Source: Nicotiana tabacum
Lineage: Eukaryota > Streptophyta > Magnoliopsida > Solanales > Solanaceae
Direction of reading: 5' to 3'
Length of the DNA: 64,000 bases
NCBI RefSeq assembly: GCF_000715075.1
Contig: NC_134082.1
Span: 192,561,948 to 192,625,947 of the forward strand
Part shown: positions 1 to 10,169 of the stretch, piece after piece
How positions within the stretch are numbered: position 1 is the stretch's first letter
Layout of the letters: every line of letters begins with the position of its first letter
Notes under the pieces: model-generated
Seen by the model: the letters and a program-made list of their open reading frames with translations, nothing else
The model's database searches: none
What the model was told of the DNA's origin: nothing
Made by a program: the position numbers and the translations under genes

Positions 1-2261
1 AGCATCAGGGTTACAGGGGTGTACCTGGGAATGAAAACTGAAATTGGAGTTCAAACAAAAGGAGAAAAGTAGCAGCAGTCAGCAGCGATCACTGATAGAA
101 TTCAAACGCAACCCAGAAACATGTAGCAACATAGATGTAACCCAGCCAAATTAGGAGTGATTGCTAGAATCAACACAAAACCTCAAAATACTTTTCAGAT
201 GCTTTGAGCACTCAATTGCAGCACAGAAATGAATAACACAAAAGCAGAATCTGGAAACTGACTAAAAAAGGCTATGACACTGTGAAAATATATATATTTT
301 TTGGTTTCTATTTTCGATGTTTTTGTATTTTTGTATACTTGAATTCAAAGTACCACTCTGAAATTTAGAAGAAAAGCTTTTGGTGTGGATTTTTGGGCTG
401 AAAGTTGAATCGCCTTCCTCAAGGCACTTGATGCCTTTTTTATAGGTGACACAAAAGGGTGAATCAGATTTTTGTTTTTCTTTTTAGTCCCTCCCTTATT
501 TTCAGTTTAGTCCCTTTATTTTTGACTTGCTCAACAAGTAAATCCCTTTATTATGCTAATACCTACACTAAAGTACCCTTCTAGAAGGCCCTAGGATGCT
601 ATTCTACCCACCAAATACCTATACTACCCTTACCCTTACTTTGAAATTACTATTCCTAAAGAAACTACCCTTTTCTATCCCTAAAATGCCCTTCTACTAG
701 TCTGGAATTTATAGCCCAAATGCTAACTGATCCCAATCCTTTTAACCCCAGCTAAATGACTGAGGTTAGCCCCAAAACAAAGGGTTCCATTCAGCTATAA
801 CCAACGAGGTTCACTTCTAATACAAAATGTCAGGATTGAATTAAAATACAATTTATCCTAATGCATATTCTAACAATCCATTAATCAAACAAGAGTAGTC
901 ATCAACATTAAACTAACATCTAAAACGAGAAACATTAAAAAATCGGAAAGAAAAACAGGGCGATCCAAACAGGGTATCAGCATGAACTAACATTAATACT
1001 AGCCATTTAAATTAATAACTATTATTATTATCTATGAACGACATTAAAATATGATCGATAAACAACCAATCTAATCTAACCAAATAAGAGAATATGAGAC
1101 TATATTAAAAAATGACTCAGGGAGTTAAAGAAAAACTTACCAACGGAGCTAAACCCCCGACTAATCACTGCCATTCGAATCTCTCCAGATTTTTGACACG
1201 CAACATTCCTAACCATGTGTTCTTACAAGAGAACACACGGTTAAGGATATTACGGTCCAAAATCACAAAGATTTTGGATTAGGGTTTTGGCCAGAAATTC
1301 TTAGATATGAAATTCGAGCCGCTTCATAGAGATTTGAAGGAAGATGGTCCTGGATTTGGGTTGAGGGAAGTCCGGGGATGGTGTGGTATGATTTTGGTCC
1401 GGTTTGGATGAGTTTGAGATTTGGCCGGAAAACTTCAAACGGAGATTCGACGAACTCTGGCAATATTCGAGGGAAACCAATAGCGGGAATGGAAAGATGG
1501 ATTCATGGGGGATCTATGGTGTTAATTTGGGTTTGAATGGTGTAGGTGACGTTCACCGCCGGCGAGGGATTTTGGGGCGGCGTGGATTAGGGTTCGTTAG
1601 GATGAAGGAGACGGTACGAATGGGGTGAGGGGGGGATTTCGGACACTTATATACCAAACATCCTAGTTAGACCCGGACCGTTGGATTGATGAGATCCAAC
1701 GGTCGTGATTGAGGCCTGGGGAAACAACATCGTTTTGGACTAGATTGGGATAGACCGGGTATTGAAGCATTGGTGGGCCTGAAAATTTTCAACGAATTGG
1801 CCCAAATTTAGGTCTTTATTAAGACCACTTTTCTACTCTTATTTTCTTTTCTCTTTTATTTCCTTTTCTCATTTTCAACTAATTTTTATAAAGATGCAAA
1901 ACTAATCATAAAATCCTAATTATTTCAAAGCCAAGACTAATTAATTCCTAAAATTATTTAAAAACTATTTCATGACAAATTCACAATAAAAATCATCAAA
2001 ATGCAAAAGTGAACTGATTTTGTGATTTTTCATATTTTGTTCTAAACAAATTAACCCTTAATTGATACTAAAGTATAAAATTAAAACCTAAATGCAAAAA
2101 TGCATATTTTTGTATTTTATATAAATTAACATGCGCAAATAAAATGCAATAATTATCAGAAAATGACACCAAAATGCACAAAAATTGTAAAAAATAAAGA
2201 AAAATTATTTTGTTTGGGATTTTGGGAATAATCTGCTTAGGGAAAGAATCACGTGCTCACA
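1..2261 (-). repeat. Ogre-1 3' LTR, partial
   Basis: This is nearly identical (about 1-2% different by eye) to 18171-20465. Its inner end is TGTGAGCACGTG on the minus strand, directly preceded by the polypurine tract. About 1.6 kb of the LTR lies left of the window. It has a TATA-like box near 1646-1655 (minus), a hairpin at 1207-1246, and lacks about 34 bp present in the other LTR near 19940. Open frames in it (for example 1404-1628) are not credible genes. Confidence 0.93.
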
Positions 2262-2277
2262 GCTACCCCTCTTTGCC
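2262..2277 (-). other. Polypurine tract of Ogre-1
   Basis: The minus strand reads GGCAAAGAGGGGTAGC directly before the LTR start TGTGAGCACG. Ogre-2 has the matching GCAAAGAGGGGCAGC in the same place, which fixes the LTR edge in both elements. It primes plus-strand DNA synthesis. Confidence 0.88.
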
Positions 2278-2389
2278 TGTAAACACGAAGATTTTTCGTG
2301 CAAATACCAGTGAGCGGAAATGAGGGATTTTTGCCCGTTCACATATTCCGTGTGAAGCATTTTTTGAAACATTTGACCGCACCCTGCTT

Positions 2390-2441
2390 CAGAAGTTGCC
2401 TACATATCCTGGGCTGAACAGGAATCAGGTCAGTGTAGTTC
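2390..2441 (-). promoter_or_regulatory. Boundary motif copy D of Ogre-1
   Basis: On the minus strand GAACTACA (2441-2434) is followed by GATTC and then GGATATGTAGGCA, 45 nt from first to last conserved base. The outer CTACA and TGTAG are exactly complementary, whereas other copies use CTACG and CGTAG. It lies about 130 nt before the polypurine tract, as does copy D in Ogre-2. Function unknown. Confidence 0.75.
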
Positions 2442-2770
2442 AGGAGTGTCTGACAGCTGGGACTACCAGGAGCTGTGATTTCACTGCGGTTGCTGTCGCT
2501 GCTACTGCTCGCTGACCTTTCTTATTACACCATGTCGAAAATAAAAGAAGTTAGCTTAAGCTACGAGCTACGAATTACAAAATCCTATCTAAATTCTTCA
2601 AACTTGTTCTTGTACTTCCTTGTTGTCTTGTTATCTTGCGTTTTTCTGTTGCCTTGTTGCATTGTGTTCTCTTGGTGAAATCCATTGTTGTTACTTCCAA
2701 TTGCTAACTGAGATGTTATTCCTTTTTCTCCAAATCGCTGACCTTGAACAAACTTGAGCTTGAATGTATT

Positions 2771-3337
2771 CCTCTGTTGTCCAGGCGGGCTCCTGACTTC
2801 CGAAACTGTTCTTCAGGCGGGTTCCTGATTGCTAAAATTGAATTGTATGTCTCTATTCTTCAGGCGGACTCCTGATTGCTAAAATTCAAATGTGTGTCTC
2901 TGTTCTCCAGGCGGACTCCTGACTTTTAAAATTTAAACTGTATGTCTCCGTTCTTCAGGCGGACTCCTGACTTCCGAAACTTGAACTGTATGTCTCTATT
3001 CTCCAGGCGGACTCCTGATTTTAAATTAGACAAGAGATTGATTGAAAACTAAAATTCGAATTGTATCACCTCTGTTCTTCAGGCGGGCTTCTGATTGCTT
3101 AAAATTTGAATTGTATGTCTCTATTCTCCAGGCGGACTCCTGATTTCTGAATTTGAAATTGAATGTCTCTATTCTCCAGGCGGACTCCTGATTTCTGAAT
3201 TTGGAATTGAATGTCTCTATTCTCCAGGCGGACTCCTGACTTTTAAAATTTAAATTGTATGTCTCCGTTCTTCAGGCGGACTCCTGACATCAAACTTGAA
3301 AAGTATGTCTCTGTTCTCCAGGCGGACTCCTGACTTC
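2771..3337 (-). repeat. Minisatellite in Ogre-1 3' UTR, about 12 units of roughly 47 bp
   Basis: On the plus strand the core TCCAGGCGGACTCCTGA recurs about twelve times, with AT-rich spacers ending in TATGTCTCT. Two adjacent units near 3120-3225 are almost identical. Each core holds CAGG and CCTG six bases apart, so each unit can form a small hairpin. Variable tandem repeats in the 3' UTR are known for Ogre/Tat elements and have been linked to the birth of satellites. Confidence 0.9.
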
Positions 3338-3449
3338 AACAAAATAATCGACCAACGAAAATTTTCTACCCTAGTTTGGAAGCTGGGTGTATGGGTGAGT
3401 GTTTAACTGAATCATATTATCACATATTACTAAGAATTGAAAGCTAAAT

Positions 3450-3675
3450 CCTATTATCCAGGGAGGTCCTGACAACTCCTCATAATTACAAACCTAAGGT
3501 ATTACCCTCACTACATCATGTTATCTATAAGGGTTTAAACTACATCCTTTTATCCAGGAAGATCCTGACAACTCCAAACAGTTATGAACCTAAGATGTTA
3601 CTTCTCACTGTACCAAGTTATCTTACCCGGGTATTTGAATTACGTCCTATTATCCAGGAAGGTCCTGACAACTTG
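3450..3675 (-). repeat. Second tandem repeat in Ogre-1 3' UTR, 3 units of about 97 bp
   Basis: TTATCCAGGRAGRTCCTGACAACT (plus-strand consensus, core TCCAGG..GGTCCTGACA) occurs at about 3455, 3550 and 3648. The core is a variant of the CAGG...CCTG core of the adjacent 47-bp repeat, so both arrays probably share an ancestor and differ in spacer length. Confidence 0.8.
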
Positions 3676-4952
3676 CATTTATCCTAATCATGCATAATTT
3701 GCAACCAAATTATATTCCCTTATGTTATTCAGGATTATCTTGTATTTAATCAAATTGTATTTTGCAGTCAAACCTGATTACTGCTTGCTTTTACCTCCTG
3801 GAGACTTCCTCCTCAACAGCTAACTTTTCTGCCCCTGCTCAATCAAAGAAAATTTCGTCAGTTTAAAACGGTAGTTAGTTGATGGCATTCTTGCTGAAAT
3901 ATCCTTCCAGTGCCTTGCTTTGTGTTGACTGATTTCCACGCACTGACCCTGAACCGGTTGACTTTCTGACCAACTTTTAAATTTCCCAACCTCTGGCGAC
4001 CTAAATGTTTTACACCCATAATGTTATTTCACTTTTCTGACCCTTTTGTTTGAACCTTTGCTTTTCCCAAGACATTCCCTAATCATTTCACCGATGAAAC
4101 TTCCGTTAATTCCCTGTATTCCACTTGACATCAGGTTGTTTTTGACATGCTCTGACCACGTTGTGCTTTACAATTCCGGAAGCTGGTAGTGAGCTTTGAA
4201 GTCCCTTCTTCTTGCATTGAACAAAACTGGCACTGAAACATCTCATCTAGATAAAAACCTAAAAAAATGAAATGCGATGGTTTTTTTTTTGAGTTAAGGA
4301 TAAGAAGAATCCAAAACCAGATGACTGTTTAAAAAGAGAAGGAAAAGAAACTTATCTGAGCGTGACAGCTGGTACCAATGGTCATGACATGCATTTTGGA
4401 TTAATCGGCCCAATCTGTCCAACTAACTAGCTTTCAATTGCCATACTTTGTTGCCCAGAACTTCCATAAATTGTTTGAATTACCCAGACCTTAACCTTGT
4501 TTTCCTGCGGTACCTTAAAACAGTTTTCCACCCACGGACGTTTTGCCAACTAACCATCTTTCAACTCACTTTCGACTCAAGGTGCCCGCGAGGGTTTTCA
4601 CCAATAAGACTCTCTCATTTATTTTTCTCTCAGCTCCCGTCGCCTTACGGTTCCTGTGAAGGTTTTCACCAATAAGACTCTCTCATTTTTACTTTTGTTC
4701 TTCTTGCTTGAACCAAAGTGTTGCCACTGCTACGAATCACCGCTACCTTCTCAACCTGGCATTTCTTAGAAATTGATCAGAAGGTCTTTCTTTGGACCGT
4801 AATGTAGGCTTTGGACTGGGTTAGAAAGAAAGGTTTAAAAAGGCTCAAAACAATTCAAACGGGCTTAAATTACAACTTTCGGAATCCAATTTTTCACAAC
4901 AATCACAACCTCTGCCCCAGTTTCTTGCTTGGGATATTTGGATTTTATTTTG
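3676..4952 (-). other. Ogre-1 3' UTR, non-coding
   Basis: No coding potential seen. The one clear structure is a direct repeat of a 27-29 bp segment, GGTTTTCACCAATAAGACTC plus CTCTCATTT, at 4592-4620 and 4661-4688. Three copies of the same segment, reverse complemented, lie at the matching place in Ogre-2 (51770-51935). Confidence 0.7.
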
Positions 4953-5016
4953 GTATGACTGAACCTCGGAGTAAGGCTGCCTACGTACCCATTCGGGATC
5001 AAGTCAAACGTAGTTC
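4953..5016 (-). promoter_or_regulatory. Boundary motif copy C of Ogre-1
   Basis: On the minus strand GAACTACG (5016-5009) is followed 39 nt overall by GGGTACGTAGGCA and then a tail GGTTCAGTCATACC. The same short spacing and tail occur in copy C of Ogre-2, while the other copies span 45 or 46 nt. It lies between the integrase stop and the 3' UTR repeats, just after a long purine-rich tract. Confidence 0.8.
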
Positions 5017-5037
5017 ACTGTATCATAATTACCTTTG

Positions 5038-5190
5038 TTGTTGTGTTTTTCTTTCTTTCCTTTTCTTTCTTTTTCTTTTCTTTTCTTTCTTTTTTCCTTC
5101 ACTTTCATTTTTCCTTTCTTCTTTCTTTTTTTCTTTTTCTTTTCTTTTTTTTTCTTTTTCCTTTGTTTTTCTCTTCTTTCTTTTATGTTC
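5038..5190 (-). repeat. Purine-rich tract (sense strand) after integrase of Ogre-1
   Basis: The plus strand is almost pure pyrimidine (TTTCTTTTCC-type units), so the element's sense RNA would be A/G-rich. Ogre-2 has an A-rich tract at the same place (51398-51480), directly before motif copy C. Frames through it on either strand are low-complexity artefacts. Confidence 0.85.
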
Positions 5191-5365
5191 GGCACCTGTG
5201 TTCCTTGATAGTGCCACTGATTCCGAAAGAGGGGTATGAAAAATAAGTAAGGCTCAAAGGAGATGACAAGGGATAAAAGTGTTTGGATAGCAGGACAAAA
5301 CGCCTTCATCATTTCAATCTTTAAGATATGCCAAATACAAACAGATACATTCAGAAATAAAGAAA

Positions 5366-8300
5366 TCATACATAATATCTCTTAACCGCATCGGAATTGA
5401 TGGCCATTTCTATACATTTTCCTTCTACATCTGTCAAATACAATGCTCCGTTAGATAACACTCTGGTTACTGCAAATGGTCCCTGCCAGTTTGGGGCAAA
5501 TTTTTCTTTTGCTTCAGCCCAATGAGGCAAAATCTGCCTCAGTACTAACTGTCCGACTTCGAATTTCCTTGGACGCACTTTCTTGTTGTATGCTCTTCCC
5601 ATTCTTCGTTGGTATAGTTGACCATGACACACTGATGCCAATCTCTTCTCGTCAATCAAATTCAACTGCTCAAGGCGACTTTTCACCCATTCGTCATCAT
5701 CGATCTCAGCCTCCGCAACGATTCGCAGAAACGGGATTTTCACCTCTGCAGGTATTACTACCTCGGTGCCATACACCAATGAATAAGGAGTCTCCCCCAC
5801 TGAGGTACGAACGGTGGTGCGGTACCCTAACAATGCAAAAGGTAATTTCTTATGCCACTGTCTAGACCCTTCTACCTTCTTTCGGAGTATTTTCTTTATA
5901 TTCTTATTGGCTGCTTCAACCGCACCATTTGTATTGGGACGGTATGGAGTAGAATGCCTATGGGTAATCTTAAACTGCTCACATGTCTCCTTCATCAAAT
6001 GACTATTAAGATTAGCCCCATTATCCATGATAATTACCTTCGGAATCCCAAACCGACAAATGATATTTGAATGCACGAAGTCGACTACAGCTTTCTTAGT
6101 CACAGACTTGAACGTCTTAGCTTCCACCCATTTGGTAAAGTAGTCTATAGATACCAGAATAAACCTGTGCCCATTTGACGCTGATGGATCAATTGGCCCA
6201 ATAACATCCATTTCCCATGCAACAAAAGGCAATGGTGCGGACATCGTATGTAGTTCTGATGGTGGAGAGTGAATCAAATCTCCATGCACTTGGCACTGAT
6301 GGAACTTACGCACAAAACTGATACAATCCCGCTCCATGGTGAGCCAATAATAACCTACTCGGAGAATCTTTTTTGCTAGAACGTACCCACTCATATGTTG
6401 TCCACAAACTCTAGAATGTACCTCAGTCATGATAGATGTAGACTGTCTCGCATCCATGCATCTTAACAACCCGAGATTCGGAGTTTGTTTGTACAACACT
6501 CCTCTACTAAAGAAAAACCCGCTTGCCAATCGCCGAATCATTCTTTTCTGATCCCCGGTGGCCTGTACCCGATATACTCTCATCCTGATGTACTCTTTAA
6601 TATCATGGAACCAAGGCTCGCCGTCGATTTCCTCTTCTATCATATTACAATAGGCATGCTGATCACGGACCTGAATCTGCAGCGGATCAACATAAGCCTT
6701 GTCTGGATGATGCAACATCGACGCCAAAGTAGCCAAAGCGTCGGCAACCTCATTGTGAATCCTTGGAATGTGCCTGAACTCTATAGCCTGAAATCCCTGA
6801 CAAAGCTCATGCAGACATTGCCGGTACGGTATAAGCTTTAAATCCCGTGTTTCCCATTCTCCTTGAATTTGGTGTACCAGTAGGTCCGAGTCACCCATGA
6901 CCAAGACTTCCCGTACACCCATATCTACAGCTAATCTTAATCCCAATATACACGCCTCATATTCTGCCATGTTGTTCGTACAGTAGAAACGAAGTCGAGC
7001 TGTAACAGGGTAATGCTGACCTGTTTCAGAAATAAGTACCGCTCCTATTCCCACGCCTTTTTGCAGCCCCATCAAAGAAAAGTTTCCATCTCGGCTTCTC
7101 AGCTTGTTCCAATTCATCAATGTGCATCACCTCTTCATCAGGGAAATAAGTTTTCAAAGGTTCATAATTTTTATCGATGAGGTTCTCAGCCAAATGATCA
7201 GCTAGTGCCTGTGCTTTCATCACAGTCCATGTCACATAGGTAATGTCGAACTCTGTAAGCAAGATAAGCCTCCCTGTGGGCATGGGCTTCTGAAAAATAT
7301 AGTTCAACGGGTCCATGCAAGATATGAGGTAAGTAGTGTATGATGACAAATAATGTTTCAACTTCTGTGCCACCCAAGTTAGGGCGCAACATGTCCTTTC
7401 CAGATGAGTATACTTAACCTCGTAAGATGTGAACTTCTTGCTGAGATAGTAGATAGTCTGCTCCTTTCTGCCCGTAACATCGTACTGCCCCAGTACACAG
7501 CCGAATGAACCATCCAAAACTGTCAGATATAGAATCAAAGGCCTCCCTGGTTCTGGCGGGACACTCACGGGTGGGTTCGACAAATACCCCTTTATCTTAT
7601 CAAAATCCTCCTGACATTCATCCGTCCATTTGACTGCAGCATCTTTCTTCAACAGTTTGAAAATCGGCTCACAAGTTGTCGTGAGCTGAGCAATGAACCT
7701 GCTGATATAGTTCAATCTTCCTAACAAACTCATCACCTCAGTTTTGTTTATTGGAGGTGGCAATTCCTGAATAGCTTTGATCTTTGACAGGTCTAATTCA
7801 ATAACCCGCCGGCTGACTATAAACCCCAACAACTTCCCAGATGGCACCCCGAAAGCACATTTTGCAGGATTGAGCTTAAAATTGTACCTGCGAAGCCTTT
7901 GAAAGAACTTTCTCAAATCTCTGACATGGTCGGACTGATATCTAGACTTCACGATCACATCACCACGTATACCTCGATTTCCTTATGTATCATATCATGG
8001 AATATGGTTTTCATGGCCCTCATATAAGTTGCCCCAGCGTTTTTTAAACCAAACAGCATAACCCGATAACAATACGTTCCCCACAGCGTGATGAATGTCG
8101 TCTTTTCCGCATCTTCCTCGTCCATTAGAATCTGATGATAACCCGCGTAACAATCCACAAAAGAACAAATATCATGTTTGGCACAATTGTTAATCAGTAT
8201 GTGGATGTTGGGTAGTGGGAAATTGTCTTTTAGACTTGCCTTGTTAAGATCCCGATAATCGACACATACCCTGGTCTTGCCATCTTTCTTTGGCACAGGC

Positions 8301-8825
8301 ACAACATTAGCTAACCAAGGGGGATACCGTGTAACCTGAATGACCTTCGCGTCAAATTGCTTGGTAATTTCCTCTTTGATCTTCACACTTATGTCCGTTT
8401 TGAATTTTCTCAACTTCTGTTTGACAGGAGGGAATGTCGGATCAGTGGGCAATTTGTGGACTACCAAATCGGTGCTTAGACCTGGCATATCGTCATACGA
8501 CCATGCAAAAACATCTTTGTACTCATGCAATACTCTAATTATCTCCTCCTTGAGTTGCGGCTCAAGATGAACACTTACTTTAGTTTCCCGCACATTGTCT
8601 TGATCCCCTAGATTAACTACTTCTGTGTCATTTAGGTTAGGTTTTGGTTTTTCTTCAAAGTGACTTAATTCCTTACTAATTTCCTCATAAGCTTCATCGT
8701 TGTTGCAATCCACCCCATCATCACACTCAATTTCTTGTATTATTATTTCCGAGCTAGATTGGTTTTTAAAACTGGGCCGAAGATTCCTCATGCATGTCAT
8801 ATCATTGATATCAGCATAAAAAGAA
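5366..8825 (-). pseudogene. pol: Ogre-1 pol: RT, RNase H, archaeal-type RNase H, integrase
   Basis: The minus strand encodes RT with motif A SFVDCYAGYHQ, then RNase H and its thumb, a second archaeal-type RNase H (FDGAA start, later MGDSDL and HNEVADALA), and integrase. The integrase zinc finger has lost one Cys (FHQC where CHxC is usual), but the catalytic Asp, Asp and Glu (WEMD, IIMDNG, NGAVEAA) are present, and a GPF module ends near residue 560 of the last ORF. Two frameshifts break it: one at about 7956, which deletes a base inside the YVDD catalytic box, and one at about 7030-7120, just after the first Asp of the second RNase H. The exon starts at a splice acceptor at 8826. The polyprotein would normally be cleaved by the element's protease and act in virus-like particles. 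Confidence 0.92.
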
Positions 8826-9185
8826 CTGTACAAAAGAAAAGAAAAAATGGAAACAAAATTAGGAACGAAGAAAATTGCATTTCATTGAATGTAAAGATAA
8901 CAGGGTTTTAACTCATCCAAACGGACGGAACATAGTAACTGAATTACAAACCCCGGAATAATCCAGGTGACAAATGGAAAACAAAACCCACTACCACGAC
9001 TCCCTCCGAATTGGAATAGGAGTAGATTCCCAATTGTTGATGTTAGCATGATGTCCGATGTACTGTATATTTGCTCCGCTTGACCCTTCCCCAACCTCAA
9101 CCATGTTCACCTCAGCAAATACCCTCTCAAACACCTTATCCAAATTCCCTTGTGCCCCAATCAGTGGACCTGACACCTTTGCCAA
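8826..9185 (-). other. Intron region between protease and RT of Ogre-1
   Basis: On the minus strand a pyrimidine stretch, TTTTCTTTTCTTTTGTACAG, ends at 8826 and is followed directly by the RT frame. Ogre-2 has the same layout (acceptor at 47871-47872), with exon starts TTCTTTTTATGC and TTCTAATAATGC. An intron at this point is a known Ogre feature. The donor is not fixed: candidates are GTGTCAG near 9172, GTATTTG near 9130 and GTAGTGG near 8990. A 64-codon frame at 8991-9185 follows the protease stop and may be exon or intron. Confidence 0.75.
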
Positions 9186-9188
9186 TGA

Positions 9189-10169
9189 CTACTTCTTGCT
9201 ACCCGGCCTGACGAAGGACCTGGACAAGCGTGGAATCGGTTTGGGAAGAACCCAAGCTTTCTTTTTCAATTTACGGGCCCTTCTAACATCCGCTGCTGTT
9301 GGTTTGAACCCCAATCCGAAGGTGTCCAGATTTTTGGGCAGAGAAATAGGTTGAACAATGCCCTGAAGTTCAGCCCCCAGACCTTTCCCTGGCACGAACC
9401 CATTACTCAACATTTCCAATATTACCATGACGGTCGCAGCTGTCACTCTGGGACATGGAATGCTTTTACCCTCGGGCACTCTGCTCACCCGGACCGTGTC
9501 GAAGACCTGATAAACCCATGGTCCCTTATCATCTTCAGTTTCTATAAAGGGCACAATAGCATCATTCATGGAGCAAGTGGGATCTTCTCCATATAACACA
9601 ATTTCTTGTCTGTACCACACGAACTTGACCATTTGGTGCAGTGTGGAAGGCACTGCTTTGGCCGCGTGGATCCATGGTCGACCCAACAAAAGATTGTAGG
9701 ATACTGCAGCATCCAACACCTGAAATTCCATAGTGAACTCGACTGGGCCAATAGTCAATTCGAGTACAATATCCCCTACTGTGTTTGTTCCCCCTCCGTC
9801 GAACCCTCGAACACAAATGCTATTTTTGCGGATTCTATCATCATCAATCTTCAACTTGTTCAATGTGGACAATGTACAAATATTAGCACTTGACCCGTTA
9901 TCGATCAGTGCCCAAGTAACCATTGAACCTTCACACTTGACTGTCAAGTAGAGAGCTTTATTGTGCTCTTTGCCTTCCACAGGCAATTCATCATCGGAAA
10001 ATGCTACCCTGTTTACTTCAAAGATCTTGTTGGCAATTTTCTCCAAATGGTTCACTGAAATTTTGTCGGGCACATGAGCCTCATTCAATATCTTCATCAA
10101 AGCTCGGCAATGCTCGTCAGAATGGATCAATAATGACAACAACGAGATTTGAGCCGGTGTTTTTCTCAA
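9189..10169 (-). CDS. pro: Ogre-1 protease domain with C-terminal G-patch
   Basis: 326 codons are open, in the same frame as gag and separated from it by a single TAA. The aspartic protease centre reads ALIDNGSSANI (about residue 88), an Asn-Gly variant of the usual Asp-Ser/Thr-Gly, and the second conserved block YNLLLGRPWIHAA lies about 75 residues further on. Residues 255-285 form a glycine-rich G-patch-like segment (GFVPGKGLGAELQGI, then FGLGFKP), followed by a basic tail (RRARKLKKKAW). A G-patch next to a retroelement protease is known from some retroviruses and binds nucleic acid or RT there; that role here is inference. The start is not a true initiation site, since translation would come through gag. 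Confidence 0.85.
   Translation of the reverse strand: MRKTPAQISLLSLLIHSDEHCRALMKILNEAHVPDKISVNHLEKIANKIFEVNRVAFSDDELPVEGKEHNKALYLTVKCEGSMVTWALIDNGSSANICTLSTLNKLKIDDDRIRKNSICVRGFDGGGTNTVGDIVLELTIGPVEFTMEFQVLDAAVSYNLLLGRPWIHAAKAVPSTLHQMVKFVWYRQEIVLYGEDPTCSMNDAIVPFIETEDDKGPWVYQVFDTVRVSRVPEGKSIPCPRVTAATVMVILEMLSNGFVPGKGLGAELQGIVQPISLPKNLDTFGLGFKPTAADVRRARKLKKKAWVLPKPIPRLSRSFVRPGSKK

Noticed and set aside
2771..3337. CRISPR-like array
   Set aside because: Spacers are similar to each other and the context is a plant retrotransposon 3' UTR; it is a minisatellite.
5004..5369. Lys/Arg-rich or Phe-rich proteins of 62-142 codons
   Set aside because: Low-complexity purine/pyrimidine tract of the Ogre-1 3' region; no domain.
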